A program made the position numbers and the translations under genes. Source: Actimicrobium sp034313845 (GTDB taxonomy: Bacteria > Pseudomonadota > Gammaproteobacteria > Burkholderiales > Burkholderiaceae_D). From it: a DNA stretch of 64,000 nt. Positions 1 to 8,094 of this stretch are shown one piece after another (the stretch's first letter is position 1; each line of letters opens with the position of its first letter). The stretch is taken from NCBI RefSeq assembly GCF_034313845.1, contig NZ_JAVIWN010000003.1. One strand, written 5' to 3'. The notes beneath the pieces are model-generated. The model saw only the letters and a program-made list of their open reading frames with translations. It was not told where the DNA came from and made no database searches.

Positions 1-965
1 TCGGCATGCCTGGCATGCACGGCACCTATGAAGCCAATATGTCGATGCAGCATTGCGATGTATTGATTGCCATCGGTGCGCGCTTCGATGATCGCGTGAT
101 CGGTAACCCCAAGCATTTTTCATCGGTGGCCCGCAAGATCATCCATATTGATATCGATCCATCGTCGATTTCCAAGCGCGTCAAGGTCGATATTCCGATC
201 GTTGGTAACGTACGCGATGTGCTGCAGGAAATGCTGGCCCAGCTCGATGCAGCCGACGCCGCGGCACAAAAACCTAGTCAGGTTGCTCTGGCCAGCTGGT
301 GGAAACAGATCAACGAGTGGCGCGGCAAGGATTGCCTGAAGTTTACCAATTCCGATATCGTCATCAAGCCGCAATCGGTGGTCCAGAAAGTATGGGATAT
401 CACCAAAGGTGATGCGTTCATTACCTCGGATGTCGGCCAGCACCAGATGTGGGCCGCACAATACTACGGTTTCGACAAGCCACGTCGCTGGATCAACTCC
501 GGTGGTCTTGGCACGATGGGAGTCGGCTTGCCGTATGCAATGGGTGTGCAGATGGCGAATCCTGATGCGACCGTCGCCTGCATCACCGGCGAAGCGTCGA
601 TCCAGATGTGTATTCAGGAACTCGCAACCTGCAAGCAATATCACCTGACGCCGAAGATCATCCTGCTCAACAACCGCGTGCTCGGCATGGTGCAACAGTG
701 GCAGAAGATCGACTATAACGGCCGCTATTCCGAGTCGTACATGGATTCGCTGCCGGACTTCACGATGCTGGCCGAATCCTATGGCCACGTCGGCATGAAG
801 ATCGAAGATCCGAAGGATATCGATGGCGCATTGAAAGAAGCGTTTGCGATGAAGGACCGGCTGGTGTTCATGAACTTCATTACGGATCAAACCGAAAATG
901 TCTGGCCGATGGTGAAAGCCGGAAAAGGCCTCACTGAAATGCTGCTTGGATCGGAGGATTTGTAA
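1..965 (+). CDS. ilvB: Acetolactate synthase large subunit, 3' part (5' end outside window)
   Basis: This is the C-terminal 320 or so residues of the ThDP-dependent enzyme that condenses pyruvate (or pyruvate plus 2-oxobutyrate) in the first shared step of valine, leucine and isoleucine synthesis. The reading frame is open from base 3, and the ATG at base 6 is internal: MHGTYEANM and GARFDDRV are mid-protein motifs. The ThDP/Mg region reads GEASIQMC followed by LLNNRVLGMVQQWQ; the usual GDG/GEG is GEA here, a small variation. The stop lies two bases before ilvH, so the two subunits are co-transcribed and probably translationally coupled. The symbol could equally be ilvI or ilvG. Confidence 0.95.
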   Translation, partial: GMPGMHGTYEANMSMQHCDVLIAIGARFDDRVIGNPKHFSSVARKIIHIDIDPSSISKRVKVDIPIVGNVRDVLQEMLAQLDAADAAAQKPSQVALASWWKQINEWRGKDCLKFTNSDIVIKPQSVVQKVWDITKGDAFITSDVGQHQMWAAQYYGFDKPRRWINSGGLGTMGVGLPYAMGVQMANPDATVACITGEASIQMCIQELATCKQYHLTPKIILLNNRVLGMVQQWQKIDYNGRYSESYMDSLPDFTMLAESYGHVGMKIEDPKDIDGALKEAFAMKDRLVFMNFITDQTENVWPMVKAGKGLTEMLLGSEDL

Positions 966-967
966 TC

Positions 968-1459
968 ATGCGTCATATTGTCTCCGTACTTCTGGAAAAT
1001 GAAGCAGGTGCGCTGTCCCGCGTCGTCGGTCTGTTTTCGGCGCGTGGCTACAACATCGAAACGCTGACGGTCGCTCCGACCGAAGACCCGACGCTATCGC
1101 GGATGACCATCGCCACCAATGGGTCGGATGACGTGATCGAACAGATCACCAAGCATCTGAACCGCCTGATCGAAGTCGTGAAAGTGGTCGACCTGACCGA
1201 AGGCGCGCACATCGAACGCGAACTGATGCTGATCAAGGTCAGGGCCGTAGGCAAGGAGCGCGAAGAGATGAAACGTACCGCTGATATTTTCCGTGGACGC
1301 ATCATCGACGTGACCGAAAAAACCTACACGATCGAGCTGACCGGCAACAAGACCAAGCTCGACGCGTTCATTGATTCGATTGACCACGCCTCGATACTCG
1401 AGACGGTGCGTACCGGCGGTTCCGGTATCGGTCGTGGCGAGCGCATCCTCAAGGCGTGA
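968..1459 (+). CDS. ilvH: Acetolactate synthase small (regulatory) subunit
   Basis: Regulatory subunit of acetolactate synthase, 163 residues, the normal length for this family. The first 80 residues form an ACT domain (MRHIVSVLLENEAGALSR, then RGYNIETLTV), the site where valine feedback acts in characterised homologues. The C-terminal half is the second ALS small-subunit domain. The start sits two bases after the ilvB stop, and GGAGG at 952–956 is a good ribosome binding site. Part of ilvB–ilvH–ilvC. Confidence 0.96.
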   Translation: MRHIVSVLLENEAGALSRVVGLFSARGYNIETLTVAPTEDPTLSRMTIATNGSDDVIEQITKHLNRLIEVVKVVDLTEGAHIERELMLIKVRAVGKEREEMKRTADIFRGRIIDVTEKTYTIELTGNKTKLDAFIDSIDHASILETVRTGGSGIGRGERILKA

Positions 1460-1512
1460 AGTAGTCCCCCATCAAAGCAATTCCATACCAACAAATAATT
1501 CAAGGAAATATC

Positions 1513-2529
1513 ATGAACGTTTTTTACGACAAAGACTGCGACCTGTCCCTGCTCAAAGGCAAGAATGTCGCCATCATCGGCTACGGTTCACAAGGCCATG
1601 CGCACGCCCAGAACCTCAATGATTCAGGCATCACCGTGACGGTGGGTCTGCGCAAGGGTGGCGCGTCGTGGGACAAAGTTGTCAACGCCGGCCTGAAGGT
1701 CGCGGAAGTCAATGAGGCAGTCAAGGCCGCCGACATCATCATGATCTTGCTGCCGGACGAGAACATCGCCCAGGTCTACAACGAAAACGTCGCACCGCAC
1801 GCCAAGCAAGGCGCCGTGCTGGCATTCGCCCACGGCTTCAATGTGCACTACGGTCAAGTCGTGCCGCGCGCCGACCTCGACGTCATCATGATTGCACCGA
1901 AGGCTCCGGGCCATACCGTGCGTTCGACCTACGCCCAGGGCGGCGGCGTTCCTCATCTGATCGCCGTCTACCAGGACCAGTCGGGTATCGCACGTGACAT
2001 CGCCCTGTCGTACGCGATGGCCAATGGTGGCGGTCGTGCCGGCATCATTGAAACCAATTTCCGCGAAGAGACCGAAACCGACCTGTTCGGCGAGCAAGCC
2101 GTGTTGTGCGGTGGCGCAGTCGAACTGATCAAGGCCGGTTTCGAGACGCTGACAGAAGCCGGTTATGCCCCGGAAATGGCTTACTTTGAATGCCTGCACG
2201 AACTGAAACTGATCGTCGACCTGATCTATGAAGGCGGTATCGCCAACATGAATTACTCGATCTCGAACAACGCCGAATACGGCGAATATGTCACGGGTCC
2301 GAAGATCGTCACTGAAGACACCAAGAACGCGATGCGTCAGGTCCTCAAGGATATCCAGACTGGCGAATACGCCAAGAGCTTCATCCTCGAAAACAAGGCC
2401 GGTGCACCAACCCTGATCTCGCGTCGTCGCCTGACTTCCGAGCACCAGATCGAAGAAGTGGGTGCCAAGCTGCGCGCAATGATGCCGTGGATTGCGAAGA
2501 ACAAGCTGGTTGATCAATCGAAGAACTGA
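1513..2529 (+). CDS. ilvC: Ketol-acid reductoisomerase (class I)
   Basis: Converts acetolactate or acetohydroxybutyrate to the dihydroxy acid using NADPH and Mg2+, the step after IlvBH. At 338 residues it is the short class I form. The nucleotide-binding loop GYGSQGHAHAQN lies near residues 25–36, and the metal-binding segment ETETDLFGEQAVLCGG near 187–202. An AAGGAA Shine-Dalgarno (1502–1507) precedes the ATG. A strong intrinsic terminator follows, so the ilv operon ends here. Confidence 0.97.
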   Translation: MNVFYDKDCDLSLLKGKNVAIIGYGSQGHAHAQNLNDSGITVTVGLRKGGASWDKVVNAGLKVAEVNEAVKAADIIMILLPDENIAQVYNENVAPHAKQGAVLAFAHGFNVHYGQVVPRADLDVIMIAPKAPGHTVRSTYAQGGGVPHLIAVYQDQSGIARDIALSYAMANGGGRAGIIETNFREETETDLFGEQAVLCGGAVELIKAGFETLTEAGYAPEMAYFECLHELKLIVDLIYEGGIANMNYSISNNAEYGEYVTGPKIVTEDTKNAMRQVLKDIQTGEYAKSFILENKAGAPTLISRRRLTSEHQIEEVGAKLRAMMPWIAKNKLVDQSKN

Positions 2530-2548
2530 TCGATTCCAGTGTTCCGGA

Positions 2549-2575
2549 AACCGCACTTCGGTGCGGTTTTTTTTG
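2549..2575 (+). terminator. Intrinsic terminator after ilvC
   Basis: AACCGCAC and GTGCGGTT form a perfect 8-bp stem around a TTCG tetraloop, followed by an unbroken T-tract. It closes the ilvBHC transcript. Confidence 0.92.
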
Positions 2576-2707
2576 GTCAAGCGTTGTGTGAGGTGGCACG
2601 CAGACACACTTGCGCCGGACGGGTTACCATCGACAGGTCCGATGACGTTGCGAGACCATGACGCGTCATCAAGCAATTTCCCTCATCCCCATTACAGGAG
2701 TCACTCA

Positions 2708-3202
2708 ATGAGCGCAAAAAAAGTAGCAGTACCCGTAATTGATTTTGGTATCGGCGACAAGGATCGCGCCAAGATCGTCGATGGTTTGTCCCATCTGCTG
2801 GCCGACACCTACACGCTGTACCTGAAGACGCATAATTTCCACTGGAACGTCACGGGTCCGATGTTTCAGACTCTGCATCTGATGTTCATGGGCATGTACA
2901 CCGAACAGTGGGCCGCCGTGGATCTGCTGGCCGAGCGTATCCGTTCGCTGGGCGAGCCGGCACCCGGAACCTACGAACAGTTCGCTGCGCTGACGGTCAT
3001 CAAGTCGAGCGTCGGCCTGCCAAAAGCGCAAGAGATGATTCGCGAACTGGTAGAAGGCCAGGAAGCCGTGGCACGTACCGCGCGCGCCGTGTTTCCGATT
3101 GCCGAGAAAGCCAACGACCAGCCAACCTGCGACTTGCTGACGCAGCGCATGCAGATCCACGAAAAAAATGCATGGATGTTGCGCAGTTTGCTGGAAGAGT
3201 AA
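2708..3202 (+). CDS. dps: Dps-family DNA-protection / ferroxidase protein
   Basis: A 164-residue dodecameric mini-ferritin that oxidises and stores iron and protects DNA during starvation and peroxide stress. The ferroxidase ligands are visible: His45 in HNFHWNVTG, His57, Asp72 and Glu76, with the same spacing as E. coli Dps H51/H63/D78/E82. The start at 2708 is chosen over the longer open frame because ACAGGAG lies just upstream and the protein then begins at the normal family position. Flanked by terminators on both sides, so monocistronic. The N-terminal tail is short with few lysines, so direct DNA binding is uncertain. Confidence 0.93.
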   Translation: MSAKKVAVPVIDFGIGDKDRAKIVDGLSHLLADTYTLYLKTHNFHWNVTGPMFQTLHLMFMGMYTEQWAAVDLLAERIRSLGEPAPGTYEQFAALTVIKSSVGLPKAQEMIRELVEGQEAVARTARAVFPIAEKANDQPTCDLLTQRMQIHEKNAWMLRSLLEE

Positions 3203-3225
3203 TCGTCTGGCAGTGATCCACGAAG

Positions 3226-3250
3226 ACCGTGCCTTTGCACGGTTTTTTTT
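3226..3250 (+). terminator. Intrinsic terminator after dps
   Basis: ACCGTGC and GCACGGT pair around a CTTT loop and are followed by eight T residues. Confidence 0.9.
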
Positions 3251-3363
3251 CGCCGTGTGACAAAGATCGTGTCCAATTCAATTGTAAGCAGCCATGGTGT
3301 GGATGCCGGGCCAGAAAGTGCTGGCGTATAGTTTTGCCTTTACCTGTCCCCCGGAGAATGATG

Positions 3364-4110
3364 ATGTCGCAACTGCGCAAAGCAATGTTGGGAGTGGCCT
3401 TGTCGGCCCTGGCCATGGGCGTGCAAGCCCAGGCCGTCCTGCCCTCGGCGGGCACGCTGGTCTTGCTGCCAGCGCAAGGTGAAGTCAAGCGCGCCAACGA
3501 TCAGGCACTTGCCACACTGATGGTCGAGGAGCAGGACAAGGACAAGGCGGTGGCCGCATCCCGCGTGAACCGCAAGATGAAGCAGGGCACCGAGATCGTC
3601 AAGCAGGCCGATCCGCAGGCGGTCCTGACGACGCGCGGCTATTACACCTACCCGATCTATTCCGATGAGCCGCAAAAAGCGTCTGCAAAGCCACGTCAGC
3701 CGGTCGGGTGGCGGGTCGGGCAATACCTCGATGTGTTGACGACCAATCTGGCCATCTTGCCGAAAACAGTCGCTGCTGCGCAGAGCGTGCTGGCGCTCAA
3801 TGGCCTGGTGTTCTCGCTCAGTGACGCTGCTGCGCGCAAGCTCGATGATGAACGCATCGTCGCGGCGACCAGAAACCTGGCCGAACGGGTGAGTTCGGTG
3901 GCGCGCGCATTGGGGCGCAATCCGGCCGACGTGGTCATCGAAAGCATGGATTTCGATGGTGCCGGAGCGATGACGTCGAGGGAGAATTCACCGATGCTGA
4001 TGAAATCCATGCGTGGCATGGCAGCGGACGTGGCCGTCGAGGAGCCCAGTTTCGAAGCGGGCGAAACCACGTTGCGCATGCAGTTGATTGGCAAGATTCG
4101 GTTCAAGTAA
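3364..4110 (+). CDS. SIMPL-domain (DUF541) secreted protein
   Basis: About 248 residues, with a Sec signal peptide (MSQLRKAMLGVALSALAMG, cleavage probably after VQAQA), so periplasmic or outer-membrane associated. The mature part resembles SIMPL/DUF541 proteins such as Brucella BP26: GEVKRANDQALATLMVEE at the start, an RGYYTYPIY segment and a helical middle. The role of this family is poorly defined. Three ATGs in a row (3358, 3361, 3364) are possible starts; GGAG at 3353–3356 gives the best spacing to 3364. The preceding terminator makes it a separate unit. Confidence 0.8.
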   Translation: MSQLRKAMLGVALSALAMGVQAQAVLPSAGTLVLLPAQGEVKRANDQALATLMVEEQDKDKAVAASRVNRKMKQGTEIVKQADPQAVLTTRGYYTYPIYSDEPQKASAKPRQPVGWRVGQYLDVLTTNLAILPKTVAAAQSVLALNGLVFSLSDAAARKLDDERIVAATRNLAERVSSVARALGRNPADVVIESMDFDGAGAMTSRENSPMLMKSMRGMAADVAVEEPSFEAGETTLRMQLIGKIRFK

Positions 4111-4210
4111 GTGCGCTTCGACTAAAATAGCAGCGCAGCGGCAGACCTGGTTTCGCGAGGCTCCTGGTCTGGCCACTCTTTACGCTGCTGAAAATCGAAA
4201 CGGAATTCGC

Positions 4211-5083
4211 ATGGCATCTTCTCATCGTCGCAAACCCAAGCGTGGCGGCTCATCGCTGGCCAAAATGCTGCGCTTCAAGCGTCCATCATCCACCCCGCAA
4301 CAGCAGGTCGATGCCGTCCATGTGCGTCAGTCGTTGCGTCGGCGCGGTGTCTATCTTTTGCCTAACGCCTTCACGACGGCCGCCTTATTCTGCGGTTTTT
4401 ACGCCATCGTGATGGGGATGAACCAGAATTTCGAGAATGCGGCGATCGCGATTTTTGCGGCGATGATACTCGACAGTATCGATGGCCGGGTTGCCCGCAT
4501 GACCAATACCCAGAGCGAGTTCGGCGCGCAGTACGACAGCCTGTCGGACATGGTGTCATTCGGAGCGGCACCGGCGCTGGTGGTCTATGAGTGGTCATTG
4601 CGTGGCATGGGCAAGCTTGGCTGGCTCGCTGCATTTGTCTATTGCGCCGGCGGTGCGTTGCGGCTGGCACGCTTCAATACCAATATTGCGGTGGTCGACA
4701 AGCGTTATTTCCAGGGACTGCCCAGTCCGGCCGCAGCAGCGATGGTGGCCGGTTTTGTCTGGGCGATGGATGACCTCGGTTTTGCGGGTCCCGATCTGTC
4801 TTGGTTTGCCTGGGCCATCACGCTGTACGGCGGTCTGACGATGGTCAGCAACATCCCGTTTTACAGTTTCAAGGACATTAACCTGCGTAAGTCGGTACCG
4901 TTTATCGTCGCGTTCCTGATCATGCTGGGCATGGTCGCGGTCTCGAGCGATCCACCGAAATGGCTGTTCGGCCTGTTCGTGTCGTACGGCTTGTCGGGCT
5001 ACGTGATTTATTTCTGGCGTCTGTTCAAGGGCAAGGCGATTAGCCTCGTTGATACCAGCACTGATTCGTCCGCGAAAAAATAA
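4211..5083 (+). CDS. pssA: CDP-diacylglycerol–serine O-phosphatidyltransferase
   Basis: Integral membrane enzyme making phosphatidylserine from CDP-diacylglycerol and serine, the precursor of phosphatidylethanolamine. The CDP-alcohol phosphotransferase signature is complete: Asp91-Gly92, Ala95-Arg96, Gly105, Asp109 and Asp113 (DGRVAR, then GAQYDSLSD). About 290 residues with several hydrophobic segments. The start at 4211 follows a short basic N-terminus (MASSHRRKPKRGG); the Shine-Dalgarno is weak. In many Burkholderiales psd lies just upstream; here the upstream gene is the SIMPL protein. Confidence 0.93.
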   Translation: MASSHRRKPKRGGSSLAKMLRFKRPSSTPQQQVDAVHVRQSLRRRGVYLLPNAFTTAALFCGFYAIVMGMNQNFENAAIAIFAAMILDSIDGRVARMTNTQSEFGAQYDSLSDMVSFGAAPALVVYEWSLRGMGKLGWLAAFVYCAGGALRLARFNTNIAVVDKRYFQGLPSPAAAAMVAGFVWAMDDLGFAGPDLSWFAWAITLYGGLTMVSNIPFYSFKDINLRKSVPFIVAFLIMLGMVAVSSDPPKWLFGLFVSYGLSGYVIYFWRLFKGKAISLVDTSTDSSAKK

Positions 5084-5385
5084 AGGTATCCGGATGTTGT
5101 TTGTGCGCTTATCCGCCACAAATGGATTCGGGGTCAGGGACGCGCAGTGCTGCTTGACCGGCGCTGGCTTGCCGGCCAGATCAAATCGTTGCTCTTTCAA
5201 CCGAACGGCCCTATAGTTTTTGGGTTGCACTGCGTTGTCCGTGACGGTGCCCATCGCCGATGAACGCAGCACACCGCATTCTTGATTGCACAAAAATTCA
5301 GCACCCAGTCGGGTTGCCATCGTGACCGGCGTCGATGTCACCATGGCAGTCCAGCCAGTCCGATCGACATTTCAGGGAGTTCCGC
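5084..5385 (+). other. 302-bp gene-free leader between pssA and leuA
   Basis: No convincing gene. It holds the candidate leuA promoter at 5189–5217 and about 165 bases of untranslated leader. A small frame starting at 5260 lacks leucine runs, so a classical leu attenuator peptide is not supported. No terminator hairpin with a T-tract was seen. Confidence 0.5.
5189..5217 (+). promoter_or_regulatory. Candidate sigma-70 promoter for leuA
   Basis: TTGCTC and TATAGT are separated by 17 bases, upstream of leuA. This is a motif match only. Confidence 0.4.
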
Positions 5386-6930
5386 ATGGTTGCATCAAAC
5401 AAGCTCATCATTTTCGACACCACGTTGCGTGATGGCGAACAGTCTCCCGGTGCATCGATGACCAAGGATGAAAAAATCCGCATCGCACGCCAGCTCGAGC
5501 GGCTCAAGGTCGATGTCATCGAAGCCGGTTTTGCCGCCGCCTCGCAAGGCGATTTCGAGTCTATCCACGCGATTGCCGGCATCATCAAGGACGCTACCGT
5601 GTGTTCGTTGTCGCGTGCCAATGACCGGGATATTTCACGTGCTGCCGAAGCGCTGGCACCCGCAGCACGCAAGCGTATCCACACCTTCATTGCCACCTCG
5701 CCGCTGCACATGGAAAAGAAATTGCGGATGACGCCGGACCAGGTGTTCGAGCAGGCTACGCAGGCCGTGCGCTTTGCCCGCAACTTCACCGATGATGTCG
5801 AATTCAGTCCGGAAGACGGCAGTCGTTCCGATGTTGATTTTCTGTGCCGCGTGATTGAATCGGTCATCAAGGAAGGTGCGACCACGATCAACTTTGCCGA
5901 CACCGTTGGCTACGGCGTGCCCGAGTTGTACGGCCAGATGTTGCGTACCTTGCGTGAACGAATCCCCAATTCGGACAAGGCGGTCTGGTCAGTGCATTGC
6001 CATAACGACCTGGGCATGGCGGTCGCCAATTCATTGGCCGGCGTGATGATTGGTGGCGCGCGTCAGGTCGAATGCACGATCAATGGATTGGGCGAACGCG
6101 CTGGCAACACGGCGCTCGAAGAAGTCGTGATGGCGCTGCGCACGCGCCACGATCACTTCAAGCTCGATGTCGGTATCGACATCAGCCAGATCGTCGCCAC
6201 CTCGCGGCTGGTTTCGCAGATCACGGGTTTTGCCGTGCAGCCGAACAAGTCGGTGGTCGGTGCCAATGCGTTTGCGCACGCCTCGGGTATCCATCAGGAC
6301 GGCGTGCTCAAGGCCCGCGATACCTACGAAATCATGCGCGCCGAAGACGTTGGCTGGGCCGCCAACAAGATCGTGCTGGGCAAGCTGTCGGGCCGCAATG
6401 CGTTCAAGCAGCGCCTCGAAGAACTCGGTATTTCGCTGGAGTCGGAAGGCGAAGTCAATGCCGCCTTCGCCCGTTTCAAGGAACTGGCCGACCGTAAATC
6501 CGAGATTTTCGATGAAGACATCATGGCGCTGGTATCGGATGAAGCGCAGTCGCACGAGAACGAGTTTTACCAGTTCGTGTCGCTGTCGCAGCATTCCGAA
6601 ACCGGCGAAAAGCCAAGCGCGAAAGTGGTGTTCTCGATCGAAGGCAAGGAAGTCAGTTGCACCGGCGAAGGCAACGGTCCGGTCGATGCGATTGTCAACG
6701 CGATCGAATCGAAGACCGCCAGTGGTGCCGAGCTGCTGCTGTTCTCGGTCAATGCGATCACGACGGGTACGCAATCACAGGGGGAAGTGACAATGCGATT
6801 GTCGAAAGCAGGGCGCATCGTCAATGGTGTCGGCGCGGATCTCGACATCGTTGTGGCGTCGGCCAAGGCATATCTGTCGGCGCTCAACAAGTTGCATTCC
6901 AAGGTTGAGAAGCTCAACCCGCAGTTATAA
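5386..6930 (+). CDS. leuA: 2-isopropylmalate synthase
   Basis: Condenses acetyl-CoA with 2-oxoisovalerate, the committed step of leucine synthesis, using the product of the ilv enzymes upstream. 514 residues: catalytic TIM barrel first (DTTLRDGEQSPG near residues 11–22, metal-binding HCHNDLG near 204–210), then the linker and the C-terminal regulatory domain that binds leucine in homologues. The start at 5386 follows CAGGGAG (5373–5379) and fits the family N-terminus; the longer frame begins in the leader. Separate promoter likely. Confidence 0.96.
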   Translation: MVASNKLIIFDTTLRDGEQSPGASMTKDEKIRIARQLERLKVDVIEAGFAAASQGDFESIHAIAGIIKDATVCSLSRANDRDISRAAEALAPAARKRIHTFIATSPLHMEKKLRMTPDQVFEQATQAVRFARNFTDDVEFSPEDGSRSDVDFLCRVIESVIKEGATTINFADTVGYGVPELYGQMLRTLRERIPNSDKAVWSVHCHNDLGMAVANSLAGVMIGGARQVECTINGLGERAGNTALEEVVMALRTRHDHFKLDVGIDISQIVATSRLVSQITGFAVQPNKSVVGANAFAHASGIHQDGVLKARDTYEIMRAEDVGWAANKIVLGKLSGRNAFKQRLEELGISLESEGEVNAAFARFKELADRKSEIFDEDIMALVSDEAQSHENEFYQFVSLSQHSETGEKPSAKVVFSIEGKEVSCTGEGNGPVDAIVNAIESKTASGAELLLFSVNAITTGTQSQGEVTMRLSKAGRIVNGVGADLDIVVASAKAYLSALNKLHSKVEKLNPQL

Positions 6931-6939
6931 CGCGTCGGC

Positions 6940-7434
6940 TTACGGAAAGTGGCGATCCGGATCGAAGCGCAGGTCCGGGCCGTTGAGCATCTGGCGCACG
7001 ATGCCTTGCTGGTCGAAATGGACATGCATCATCGAGTCCCAGACATCGCTTTCCTTGTAGGCGTAGGACCAGACTTCCATGCCGATGCGTGGCAGGCGCG
7101 ATGTTTCGCCCGGTGCACCGATGGTCAATAGCACTTGCTGCTTGTCAGCCACGCCGGGCACCAGCGTGGCAAACATCGCGGTCGTCAGCACCTGTTGATA
7201 ACTGACCAGGCGGCCATCGCTGTCGATGCGTGCCATCCAGGTGCGCTGACCCCACGGGCCTTTGGCATATTCGAGCAAGTGGTCGTTGCCAAGCGCGTAG
7301 CGATGGGTCGGCGTGCCGAGTTTGTCGAGCACAGCGGCCTCGGTTGCGCCGGGTAACACGGGTGGTGCCAGCAACGCGGCGCAACCACCGGACAACATCG
7401 CCAGGACGAGAATCAATGGGTGAAAAATAGACAT
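6940..7434 (-). CDS. Lipoprotein with BamE/SmpA-like repeats
   Basis: A lipoprotein of about 164 residues. The signal sequence ends in LSGGC with Cys18 as the probable lipidation site, a slightly atypical lipobox. The mature part carries two copies of a BamE/SmpA-like fold: LGTPTHRY...LLEYAKGPWG and, later, IGAPGETSRL...VWSYAYKE. BamE itself helps outer-membrane protein assembly, but this is a distant relative and its function is unknown. It converges on leuA with only nine bases between. The start at 7434 is preferred because it begins directly with the signal peptide. Confidence 0.75.
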   Translation of the reverse strand: MSIFHPLILVLAMLSGGCAALLAPPVLPGATEAAVLDKLGTPTHRYALGNDHLLEYAKGPWGQRTWMARIDSDGRLVSYQQVLTTAMFATLVPGVADKQQVLLTIGAPGETSRLPRIGMEVWSYAYKESDVWDSMMHVHFDQQGIVRQMLNGPDLRFDPDRHFP

Positions 7435-7491
7435 GGAATGGGCCTGCTCAGGAAGCAAAAATAATCGGATAGCTTAATCGACTCTGCCGGT

Positions 7492-7519
7492 TTGAACTCC
7501 TGCGGGTTTCCTGTACACT
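7492..7519 (+). promoter_or_regulatory. Candidate promoter of rpsO–pnp
   Basis: TTGAAC and TACACT with a 16-base spacer, about 115 bases before rpsO. Expected position for a strong ribosomal-protein promoter. Confidence 0.5.
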
Positions 7520-7634
7520 GCGGGACCGGCCATTCTGGCTGGTGCATTTATTGTTCTTCTTATTGTTCTTTATTATTGCTGTTCACGGTGTCTGGGGTGA
7601 CAACTCCGTTCACCGCCTGTGAAAGGTAACACTC

Positions 7635-7904
7635 ATGTCGATGGAAAAATCCAGCAAAGCCGCAATCATTGCGGACAATGCGCGCGGTCTGAACGATACC
7701 GGCTCCCCGGAAGTGCAAGTTGCACTGCTGACAGCCCGTATCAATGAACTCAATGGTCACTTCAAGGCTCACGCCAAGGATCACCATTCACGCCGTGGTT
7801 TGATCATGATGGTCAATCGTCGCAAAAGCCTGCTGTCCTACCTCAAAGGTAAAGACGCGACGCGCTATCGTTCACTGATCGAAAAACTCGGTCTGCGTAA
7901 GTAA
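7635..7904 (+). CDS. rpsO: 30S ribosomal protein S15
   Basis: An 89-residue primary 16S rRNA-binding protein of the small subunit, exactly the usual size. Family signature: GSPEVQVALLTARINELNGH, then KDHHSRRGL and NRRKSLLSYLK. An AAAGG motif precedes the ATG. The rpsO–pnp order is widely conserved, and in E. coli S15 represses its own translation through the leader; the leader here was not folded. A hairpin terminator follows. Confidence 0.98.
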   Translation: MSMEKSSKAAIIADNARGLNDTGSPEVQVALLTARINELNGHFKAHAKDHHSRRGLIMMVNRRKSLLSYLKGKDATRYRSLIEKLGLRK

Positions 7905-7943
7905 TCAGGGACGTTGCATTACTTCCCCGATTATTGATCGCTG

Positions 7944-7985
7944 AAATGCCCGTATCGGCTTTGCCGATGCGGGCATTTTGTTTTT
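7944..7985 (+). terminator. Terminator between rpsO and pnp
   Basis: A long stem (AAATGCCCGTATCGGC with GCCGATGCGGGCATTT) is followed by TTGTTTTT. In other bacteria a partial terminator and RNase III site sit at this place, so read-through into pnp is likely. Confidence 0.85.
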
Positions 7986-8094
7986 AATGGATTCATCCAG
8001 ATTGCAATAAGCCAGGCAGCGTCCGCGTTGCCCGGTGGTGGTGAGGTGAACGACAGCTCCTGAAAATCTGTCGGCAAAATAGAAAGGAATCACC

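Noticed and set aside
4595..5344. 249-residue minus-strand frame over pssA and the leuA leader
   Set aside because: Most of it is antisense to pssA; the leader part has no recognisable domain.
5218..5385. Leucine attenuator peptide in the leuA leader
   Set aside because: The only short frame has two scattered leucines and there is no terminator hairpin before leuA.
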